Shown here: piece by piece, positions 1 to 5,058 of the stretch | Layout: each line of letters starts with the position of its first letter | How positions within the stretch are numbered: the stretch's first letter is position 1 | DNA from: Candidatus Omnitrophota bacterium | GTDB lineage: Bacteria > Omnitrophota > Gorgyraeia > Gygaellales > Profunditerraquicolaceae | Length of the DNA: 5,058 bases | NCBI GenBank assembly: GCA_028714055.1 | Contig: JAQTNB010000111.1 | Coordinates: 1 to 5,058, forward strand | Direction of reading: 5' to 3' | Notes under the pieces: model-generated | The model's input: the letters and a program-made list of their open reading frames with translations, nothing else | What the model was told of the DNA's origin: nothing | Databases searched by the model: none | Made by a program: the position numbers and the translations under genes

Positions 1-238
1 CCTCCAGGGTATATGCCTCCTGCAGAACGCCCTCCTGATCAAAAACCGAGCCAAGCTGCGCGTTCAGCCGCGCGCATTCATCGACCGTAATGCCTCCCTC
101 GGGCCTGTCCGCCAGGATACGCACCGCCAGGTCCCTGCCCTGGCGGTAGCAGACCAGCTCAACCAGTTCAAACCCAAGACTGGTAAAATGCTTTTCGGCT
201 ATTCCGCGCAATATTTCGCCGAGCTCGTTCCTATACAT
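1..238 (-). CDS. rimP: Ribosome maturation factor RimP, N-terminal part (runs off the left edge)
   Basis: Translating the minus strand from the ATG at 238 gives 79 codons with no stop before the window edge; RimP proteins are usually about 150 residues, so roughly half is present. RimP is a cytoplasmic factor that binds the small ribosomal subunit and is needed for efficient 30S maturation. The visible part fits the RimP N-terminal domain: an opening helix (YRNELGEILRGIAEKHF), the strand GFELVELVCYRQGRDLAVRI, the glycine pair plus acidic segment EGGITVDECARLN (family form GG-hxhDDC), and the start of the family's Y-x-LEV motif (YTLE at the edge). The ATG overlaps the end of proS by 8 bp and has an AGGGG ribosome binding site 7 nt upstream. 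Position after proS and, in many bacteria, before nusA-infB supports the call. No other family fits as well. Confidence 0.9.
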   Translation of the reverse strand, partial: MYRNELGEILRGIAEKHFTSLGFELVELVCYRQGRDLAVRILADRPEGGITVDECARLNAQLGSVFDQEGVLQEAYTLE

Positions 239-1481
239 TGATCAACCCCTGAATATGCGTGGCGAGGTCCTCCCGGGGAAGGTTCGACTTTTTGTGCCCC
301 TTGCGGACCTTCAGCTCCACCGTATTGTTCTTAAGGGATTCCCTGCCGACGATGACCTGCAGGGTAATGCCCAATAAATCCGCGTCTTTGAATTTCACGC
401 CTGCCCGTTCATCCCGGTCATCCATAAGTGTTTCGATCCCCCGGGAGGAAAGCTCATCGTAGATCCTCTTTGCCTCTCCCATGATCGCCGCGTCCGTAAC
501 GTCCAGCGGCAGCACGATGACTTCGTATGGGCTGATCTCGCGGGGCCAGGCGATCCCGTCCTTATCGCAATTCTGCTCTATGACCGCCGCCAGAAGCCGC
601 GAGACGCCGATGCCGTAGCAGCCCATGATGATCGGCTGTAGGGCCCCTTGGGAATCCGCGAACTGCGCCCCCAGGGTCTTGCTGTATTTGGTCCCGAGCT
701 TAAAGATATGCCCGATCTCCACACAATTCACTTTCTCAAGCGTCCCTGCGCAGGACGGGCATTGCGCGGACCGGCCTTCCGCAAAAGGCACCCCGGCGCG
801 GCAGGCCGCGCACCTGAATGCCGCGTCTTCCCCGCTTTCCGCCGGGACCATGAATTCATGCGAAACGCTGCCGCCCATGACGCCGGAATCCGCCTCTATG
901 CTGATAAAATCGAGTCCGCAGCGGCTAAAGATCCGGCGGTATGCCGCGTGCATCGCGTTATAATTTTTATCAAGCCCTTGCTCATCCTTATCAAAGCTGT
1001 AGGCGTCTTTCATGATGAATTCGCACGCCCGCACCACGCCGAAGCGCGGCCTTATTTCATCGCGGAATTTCGTTTGGATCTGATAGAGCACCACCGGCAG
1101 CTGCTTGTAAGAGGAGACGTGGCTCTTGACCAGTTCGGTTATCACCTCTTCATGCGTGGGGCCGAGGCATACGTTCCTGCCGCGCCGGTCGGTGAAACGG
1201 ATCATCACCTCGCCCATGACTTCATCGCGGCCCGAACGCACCCAAAGGTCCCGGGGCTGCAATGCCGGCAGAAGAAGCTCTGCCGCGCCGCAGGCGTTCA
1301 TTTCCTGGCGGACGATCTTCTGTATGTTACAGAGCGCCTTATACCCGAGAGGAAGATAGGAATACACCCCTGCCATCAGCATGCGCACAAGGCCCGCGCG
1401 CAGCATCAACCGGTGGCTCGCGGATTCCGCCTCCTGCGGGGCTTCCCGTAACGTCGGTATGAAGGTTTGTGTCCAGAACAT
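231..1481 (-). CDS. proS: Prolyl-tRNA synthetase, bacterial type, lacking the INS editing domain
   Basis: Class II aminoacyl-tRNA synthetase that charges tRNA-Pro with proline using ATP in the cytoplasm. At 416 aa it is far shorter than the usual bacterial enzyme of about 570 aa. The start MFWTQTFIPTLREAP and SHRLMLRAG (22-30) match the family N-terminus, fixing the ATG at 1481. Motif 1 ends near LLLPALQP (69-76), GPTHEEVIT (107-115) is the proline-site TxE loop, FRDE (139-142) is motif 2, and GCYGIGVSR (287-295) is motif 3. The C-terminal anticodon-binding domain covers about 318-416, including DDRDERAGVKFKDADL. Between SHEFMVPAESGED and VEIGHIFKLGTKYS, where most bacterial ProRS carry about 180 residues of YbaK-like INS, only about 35 residues remain, with C224-x2-C227 and C241-x2-C244. 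Reading is open throughout, so this is a compact form and not a broken gene. It begins 7 bp after ispG with only a weak ribosome binding site. Confidence 0.97.
   Translation of the reverse strand: MFWTQTFIPTLREAPQEAESASHRLMLRAGLVRMLMAGVYSYLPLGYKALCNIQKIVRQEMNACGAAELLLPALQPRDLWVRSGRDEVMGEVMIRFTDRRGRNVCLGPTHEEVITELVKSHVSSYKQLPVVLYQIQTKFRDEIRPRFGVVRACEFIMKDAYSFDKDEQGLDKNYNAMHAAYRRIFSRCGLDFISIEADSGVMGGSVSHEFMVPAESGEDAAFRCAACRAGVPFAEGRSAQCPSCAGTLEKVNCVEIGHIFKLGTKYSKTLGAQFADSQGALQPIIMGCYGIGVSRLLAAVIEQNCDKDGIAWPREISPYEVIVLPLDVTDAAIMGEAKRIYDELSSRGIETLMDDRDERAGVKFKDADLLGITLQVIVGRESLKNNTVELKVRKGHKKSNLPREDLATHIQGLINV
246..250 (-). promoter_or_regulatory. Ribosome binding site of rimP inside the proS 3' end
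   Basis: The minus strand reads AGGGG, then 7 nt, then the ATG of rimP at 238. This is the clearest Shine-Dalgarno-like match at any junction in the window. It lies within the last codons of proS, so rimP can be initiated directly as well as by coupling to proS termination at 231-233. Confidence 0.5.
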
Positions 1482-1488
1482 GGGTAGA

Positions 1489-2568
1489 TCAGCCTATCTT
1501 TTGCGCTTCTTTCAGGAGCGCCTCGACGCTGGCGCCGGCGCTCACTTTTTTAAAAGGTTTCCCTGACTTGAAGATCAGCCCTTCCCCCTTGCCGAATGCG
1601 ATGCCGATATCGGCCTCCCTGGCTTCGCCGGGGCCGTTTACCACGCAGCCCATCACCGCGACGCGCAGCGCCGGGCCTTTCTTTTTAAGCGGGAGAGCCG
1701 CTATCTTACGGGAAAGCTCATTGACTATTTTCACCAGGTCCACGCCGCAGCGTCCGCACGTCGGGCAGCTGACGATCTGCGGCCCGAAAGTCCTTGCGCC
1801 TACGGCCTCAAGGATATCCCGGGCGACCCGTATCTCTTCAAAAGGGGTATCGGTAAGCGATATCCTTATTGTATCACCAATACCGTCTAATAGTAAAGCA
1901 CCAATTGCTATCGACGATTTGACCACGCCTCCGGAAGAAGGCCCGGTTGCCGTCAACCCCAGATGGAAGGGATAATCGCAAAGGCGGCTCATCCTGCGGT
2001 ATGCCGCAAGGGTATCGGGGATACCCGAGGCCTTCAAAGACACCACAATATCGTAAAAAGCGTTCTTTTCAAGCAGGCGGATGTAACGCAGGGCGCTCTC
2101 TGCCATCAGGGCGATAAGGCCCTTGCTTTGCGCGGACTTGCCTGCCGCCCTTGAGCGCACTGAGCCGGAATTCAACCCCACCCTGATAGGGATACGGGCT
2201 GATTTTGCCGCCCGCGCGATATCCGAAACCTCCCTGCTGCGGTAGATGTTGCCCGGGTTAAGCCGGATCTTATCTACCCCGCTTTCAATGGCCGCGATTG
2301 CCAGGCGCCAGTTGAAATGGATATCCGCGACCAAGGGTAAGGGGCTTGACTGTTTTATGCTGCGCAGCGCCCGCGCATCCTCGGGGCCTTCGACTGCAAG
2401 CCGCACGATCTCGGCACCCGCAGCCTGAAGCTCACTGATTTGCCTGAGTGTGCTTTGGATATCGGCAGTAGGGGTCTTGGTCATGCCCTGCACGGCAACA
2501 GGGTGCCTGCCGCCGATACAGACGTTTCCGATCTTTACGACCTTTGTTTTACGCCGCTGTATGCTCAT
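1489..2568 (-). CDS. ispG: 4-hydroxy-3-methylbut-2-enyl diphosphate synthase IspG (GcpE)
   Basis: Cytoplasmic iron-sulfur enzyme of the MEP pathway that reductively converts MEcPP to HMBPP with electrons from ferredoxin or flavodoxin. The 359 aa match the short bacterial form (E. coli is 372 aa), without the large insert found in plant and chlamydial proteins. The N-terminal TIM barrel shows VAVQGMTKTPTAD (24-36), VADIHFNWRLA (80-90) and IRLNPGNI (101-108), then FHLGLTATGP (201-210) and GIGDTIRISLT (229-239). The C-terminal cluster domain carries the [4Fe-4S] ligands C268 and C271 in SCPTCGR, C308 in MGCVVNGPGEA, and E315 in the same motif. An extra Cys (C274) follows CGR, where Thr or Gln is common; I have no reason to call it a ligand. 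The ATG at 2568 shares one base with the rseP stop (TAATG) and has no clear ribosome binding site, so translation is probably coupled to rseP. Dxr of the same pathway is encoded two genes upstream. Confidence 0.97.
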   Translation of the reverse strand: MSIQRRKTKVVKIGNVCIGGRHPVAVQGMTKTPTADIQSTLRQISELQAAGAEIVRLAVEGPEDARALRSIKQSSPLPLVADIHFNWRLAIAAIESGVDKIRLNPGNIYRSREVSDIARAAKSARIPIRVGLNSGSVRSRAAGKSAQSKGLIALMAESALRYIRLLEKNAFYDIVVSLKASGIPDTLAAYRRMSRLCDYPFHLGLTATGPSSGGVVKSSIAIGALLLDGIGDTIRISLTDTPFEEIRVARDILEAVGARTFGPQIVSCPTCGRCGVDLVKIVNELSRKIAALPLKKKGPALRVAVMGCVVNGPGEAREADIGIAFGKGEGLIFKSGKPFKKVSAGASVEALLKEAQKIG

Positions 2569-3650
2569 TATTTAAGTAATTGTGAAAACCTGTCCCCGAA
2601 AAAGCGCAGGATATCGTTATAGGTCACCAAAAGCGCCAGGGAAATGATAAGCGCTAAGCCCGCCTGGCTGATGATCTGCTCTGCCCTGAGGCTGAGGCTC
2701 TTGCCGCGCAATTTTTCTATCATCAGGAAGACCAGGTGCCCTCCGTCGAGCACCGGCAAAGGCAAAAGGTTAAAGATGGCAAGGCTGACGTTAAGCACCG
2801 CGATCAAATGCAGCACGGCGGTCAATCCCATTTTTGCGGCTTTCGAGGTCACAAAAAAGATCCCCAGCGGCCCGGTGGCCGATTCGCGCATGGAGAGCCT
2901 GCCGCTGATCATGGAAAAAAGCGCTCGGTAATTCAACACCGTCAGGTCCGCTACCTTTCGCGCGGCAAACACAAAGGACGCCGCCATACCATGGCGGACT
3001 TCTATTACCTCTTCGGTGTCCGGCGTGACCCCCAGGAGCGAAACCGTGCGCCGGTAACCCAGGATATCGTTCATCTGCTCCTGGCGGAGCGGGACGCTCA
3101 ATCGCATCTCTTGGCCGCCGCGCGTAAACGATATGAGCAGCGTTTCTGCCCCCTGTCTTGAGCGCACTGTCTCCTGCAGGTCTTCCCAGGTAGCGACCGC
3201 GCGGCCGTCTATATGAGTGATCACATCCCCTGCCTGGACCCCGGCTTTTTCGGCGCCAAACCCTTCCACCAGGCCGCCGACTTTAGCCGTCAGCGTCGGA
3301 TAACCCGTGGCGAATATCAGCCAGAAAAAAAGGAACCCGAGCAGATAATTTGCCAGGGGCCCGGCGAATATCACCTGCATACGCTGAAAAGGGGTCTTGG
3401 AAAGGTATTCCCGCTGGCCTCCCGTGCGTTCCCCGGCGCTGTCTCCGGCAAGCTTGACATATCCGCCCAGGGGTATCATGCTGATCCCGTATTCGGTCTC
3501 CCCGCGTTTGCGCTTGTAGACCACGGGCCCGAACCCCAGGTAAAATTTTTCCACCATAATGCCCTGGCGCCTGGCGGCGATGAAATGCCCGCATTCATGG
3601 ATTATGATCAACAGGCCCAGTATAAAAATAAAGATCAACAGTGAAGTCAT
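2568..3650 (-). CDS. rseP: RseP-family site-2 intramembrane zinc metalloprotease
   Basis: Membrane protease of the S2P family (M50B). Relatives cleave transmembrane segments such as those of anti-sigma factors (RseA, RsiW) and remnant signal peptides; the substrate here is unknown. The 360 aa show HECGH at 18-22 in the first membrane helix (zinc ligands H18 and H22, catalytic E19) and the distal motif NLLPLPVLDGGHL at 294-306, with D302 as third ligand. There is a PDZ domain at about 120-195, with GFGAEKAGVQAGDVITHIDG. Hydrophobic segments lie near 3-17, 93-117, 276-297 and 327-345. The membrane-associated stretch MIPLGGYVKLAGD (58-70) and FAGPLANYLLG (95-105) are typical. Only one PDZ domain is evident, as in many non-proteobacterial members, where E. 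coli RseP has two. The ATG at 3650 gives the usual N-terminus just before the HExxH helix; AAGGA lies 10 nt upstream. It sits between dxr and ispG, a common conserved location. Confidence 0.96.
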   Translation of the reverse strand: MTSLLIFIFILGLLIIIHECGHFIAARRQGIMVEKFYLGFGPVVYKRKRGETEYGISMIPLGGYVKLAGDSAGERTGGQREYLSKTPFQRMQVIFAGPLANYLLGFLFFWLIFATGYPTLTAKVGGLVEGFGAEKAGVQAGDVITHIDGRAVATWEDLQETVRSRQGAETLLISFTRGGQEMRLSVPLRQEQMNDILGYRRTVSLLGVTPDTEEVIEVRHGMAASFVFAARKVADLTVLNYRALFSMISGRLSMRESATGPLGIFFVTSKAAKMGLTAVLHLIAVLNVSLAIFNLLPLPVLDGGHLVFLMIEKLRGKSLSLRAEQIISQAGLALIISLALLVTYNDILRFFGDRFSQLLK

Positions 3651-3657
3651 AGGTTTT

Positions 3658-4824
3658 TTATCCTTTTTGACGGCCGGACAACACGCTCAGGGCTTCCTGG
3701 CGCGCCCAGCCATCGGCAGCAAAAATATCGCTGATCGACGGGTTCTGCCGCGCGCGATGGCGCCCGAGGACCTTTTCGATAACGCGCGGTATATCCAAAA
3801 ACCCGGTTTTTTTGCGCAGGAAGAAATCAACGCATACCTCGTCGGCAGCGTTCAACACGCAGGGGGCGGTCCCCCCTTCGGCAGCGACCGCGTATGCCAG
3901 GCCCAAACAAGGGAACCTCCTGAAATCAGGCTGTTCAAAATGCAAGGCACCGAGCCCTGCAAAATCAACCCCTGCCAGGCGCCCCGGAAGCCGCGCAGGA
4001 TACGAGAGCGCGTACTGTATCGGAATGCGCATATCGGTCGCCGACAGCTGCGCCAGCAGCACCCCGTCGGTAAACTCGACCATCGAATGGATGATCGCCT
4101 CCGGGTGCACCAGCACCTTGATCACCGCAGGCTTGACCCCGAACAAATGCATCGCCTCGATGACCTCCAGCCCCTTGTTCATCAGCGTCGCGGAATCCAC
4201 GGTGATCTTTTTGCCCATCTTCCATCGGGGATGGTCCAGCACCTGCCTGACGGTCACCGCGGCCAGCCTCGCGGCGTTATAATCGCGTAACGGCCCGCCC
4301 GAGGCGGTCAGGTATAAGTTTTTAAGCGCCCGTTTATCCTGGCCGAAGAGGCATTGCCAGATCGCGGATTGCTCGCTGTCAATGGGGATGATCTCGGCCT
4401 TATGCCTGCGCGCCTGCGCCATGATCAAGCGGCCCGCCATCACCAGCGCCTCCTTGTTTGCCAGGGCAACAGAGATCCCCCGCTCAACCGCGGCCCAAAG
4501 AGGCGCGAGCGCCCCTGATCCGCCGATAGCAAGCACGACCCGGTCGATACGCTTATCGCTGAACACCCGGGGGTAGGCATCGGCACCGACAAAATATTTC
4601 AGGCGGCCGCGCGTGCCGAGGGTTTTCTTGAGCTTAAGCGCGTGCGCCTCGTCGCTTAAAACTACAAACTCGGGATGAAAGGCCCTGACCTGGCGGGCAA
4701 GGAGCCCGGTATTGCTATGCGCCCCCAGGCCTAAAACGCGAAAATGCCCGGGAAGCCTGCGCACCACATCAAGGGTGCTGACGCCGATCGAACCGGTAGA
4801 GCCAAGGACCACGATGTTCTTCAT
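3658..4824 (-). CDS. dxr: 1-deoxy-D-xylulose 5-phosphate reductoisomerase
   Basis: Cytoplasmic NADPH- and divalent-metal-dependent enzyme that rearranges and reduces DXP to MEP, the committed step of the MEP pathway and the target of fosmidomycin. The 388 aa are normal for the family. The NADPH motif GSTGSIG is at 8-14, LANKEALVMAG at 121-131, the metal motif DSE at 149-151, TASGGP at 173-178, and HPRWKMGKKITVDSATLMNKGLE at 198-220. D149, E151 and E220 are the expected metal ligands; W201 sits in the flexible substrate loop. HPEAIIHSMVEF (240-251) and the C-terminal helical domain (about 290-388, with LNAADEV at 324-330) complete the fold. Residue 152 is Gln, where E. coli and most relatives have His. 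The ATG at 4824 overlaps the cdsA stop as ATGA and has no visible ribosome binding site, so translation probably depends on coupling to cdsA. rseP follows 7 bp downstream. Confidence 0.97.
   Translation of the reverse strand: MKNIVVLGSTGSIGVSTLDVVRRLPGHFRVLGLGAHSNTGLLARQVRAFHPEFVVLSDEAHALKLKKTLGTRGRLKYFVGADAYPRVFSDKRIDRVVLAIGGSGALAPLWAAVERGISVALANKEALVMAGRLIMAQARRHKAEIIPIDSEQSAIWQCLFGQDKRALKNLYLTASGGPLRDYNAARLAAVTVRQVLDHPRWKMGKKITVDSATLMNKGLEVIEAMHLFGVKPAVIKVLVHPEAIIHSMVEFTDGVLLAQLSATDMRIPIQYALSYPARLPGRLAGVDFAGLGALHFEQPDFRRFPCLGLAYAVAAEGGTAPCVLNAADEVCVDFFLRKKTGFLDIPRVIEKVLGRHRARQNPSISDIFAADGWARQEALSVLSGRQKG
3661..3665 (-). promoter_or_regulatory. Probable ribosome binding site of rseP
   Basis: The minus strand reads AAGGA, formed by the last two sense codons of dxr, followed by TAAAAAACCT and the ATG of rseP at 3650. 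The 10 nt spacing is slightly long but usable. It supports 3650 as the start and allows rseP translation to be linked to the end of dxr. Confidence 0.4.
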
Positions 4825-5058
4825 TGGATCGATAGTTTATAGAGCACGAAATTCATGTAAAAATAGAACGCCGGCGCGGTAAATATCACGCTGTCGGCGA
4901 GGTCCAACACGCCCCCCATGCCGGGCAGGATATTCCCGGAATCCTTGACCTGGCAATCGCGCTTCATCAGCGATTCGGAAAGGTCGCCCAGCTGCGCCAG
5001 GACTCCCAGGAATATGCCGAGGGTCACGGAGTGGAAATAGGAAAATTTCAGGACGGAG
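4821..5058 (-). CDS. cdsA: Phosphatidate cytidylyltransferase (CDP-diacylglycerol synthase), C-terminal part (runs off the right edge)
   Basis: Integral membrane enzyme that makes CDP-diacylglycerol from phosphatidic acid and CTP, the precursor of bacterial phospholipids. The last 78 codons and stop are present; the frame is open to the edge, so the in-frame GTG at 5027 is internal and not the start. Full-length CdsA is usually about 260-300 aa. The C-terminal signature runs from 4973 to 4890: SLMKRDCQVKDSGN then ILPGMGGVLDLADS. Preceding it, LGVLAQLGDLSES is also typical, and FTAPAFYFYMNFVLY near the end is the terminal membrane segment. The metal-site acidic residues in KRD, KD, LD and AD are kept. 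Two positions of the classical signature differ: His of PGHGG is Met, and Arg of LDR is Leu. The gene ends in an ATGA overlap with dxr; uppS would be expected further upstream. Confidence 0.95.
   Translation of the reverse strand, partial: SVLKFSYFHSVTLGIFLGVLAQLGDLSESLMKRDCQVKDSGNILPGMGGVLDLADSVIFTAPAFYFYMNFVLYKLSIQ

Noticed and set aside
648..1451. A 267-codon open frame on the plus strand, fully antisense to proS, with several smaller plus-strand frames beside it.
   Set aside because: The opposite strand encodes a protein with every ProRS motif. The antisense product resembles no family I know, is rich in Arg, Ala and His as expected of a GC-rich shadow frame, and has no supporting gene context.
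1482..1488. The short gaps at 1482-1488 and 3651-3657 as sites for terminators or promoters.
   Set aside because: Each gap is 7 bases, too short for a hairpin terminator, and I see no stem followed by a T-run on the minus strand at either place.
2150..3169. A 13-bp direct repeat, CTTGAGCGCACTG, at 2150-2162 (ispG) and 3157-3169 (rseP).
   Set aside because: Both copies encode the peptide VRSR in unrelated proteins and similarity stops at once on both sides. Chance codon agreement explains it.
3283..3594. A 103-codon minus-strand frame within rseP, and a similar 86-codon one within dxr at 3965-4225.
   Set aside because: Both are alternative-frame readings wholly inside genes with clear family motifs, so they are shadows and not nested genes.
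3559..4290. A 243-codon plus-strand open frame antisense to the rseP start and the dxr 3' half.
   Set aside because: It crosses the junction of two well-supported minus-strand genes and its product is low-complexity-like (rich in Arg, His, Pro and Gln). It is a shadow of GC-rich coding DNA.
4821..5027. The GTG at 5027 as a start codon for a 68-aa small membrane protein.
   Set aside because: The frame continues open to the window edge with family-consistent sequence, and the content is the C-terminal CdsA signature, so 5027 is an internal Val codon.

Overview
The window is one dense run of six genes, all on the minus strand. In transcription order (right to left) they are cdsA (3' end only), dxr, rseP, ispG, proS and rimP (5' end only). 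Both outer genes run off the window. Neighbouring genes overlap (cdsA/dxr 4 bp, rseP/ispG 1 bp, proS/rimP 8 bp) or are 7 bp apart (dxr/rseP, ispG/proS). Only 14 bases are non-coding, and no intergenic gap could hold a terminator or a promoter, so this reads as the inside of a single operon.

Region by region: 4821-5058 is the C-terminus of CDP-diacylglycerol synthase (phospholipid synthesis). 3658-4824 is DXP reductoisomerase, the first committed enzyme of the MEP isoprenoid pathway. 2568-3650 is an RseP-type site-2 intramembrane protease. 1489-2568 is IspG, the [4Fe-4S] enzyme of the MEP pathway. 231-1481 is a prolyl-tRNA synthetase without the usual INS editing domain. 1-238 is the N-terminal half of the 30S maturation factor RimP. 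The genes fall into two themes: envelope and isoprenoid precursor synthesis with membrane proteolysis, then translation. This is a variant of the widespread bacterial frr-uppS-cdsA-dxr-rseP-(ispG)-proS-...-rimP-nusA-infB neighbourhood, so uppS/frr would be expected beyond the right edge and nusA/infB beyond the left edge.

The organism is a bacterium with a GC-rich genome that uses the MEP pathway. The CdsA signature reads PGMGG and LDLAD instead of PGHGG and LDRxD, and the ProRS is short. From memory such features fit an uncultured lineage near the PVC group, for example Omnitrophota, but this is a weak inference and other phyla are possible.

I see no mobile element, CRISPR array, RNA gene, phage gene or undescribed system. 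The points worth a second look are the INS-less ProRS with a four-cysteine cluster at the deletion site, a natural His-to-Gln change next to the Dxr metal site, the altered CdsA signature, and an AT-rich codon patch inside ispG that contains a promoter-like sequence.
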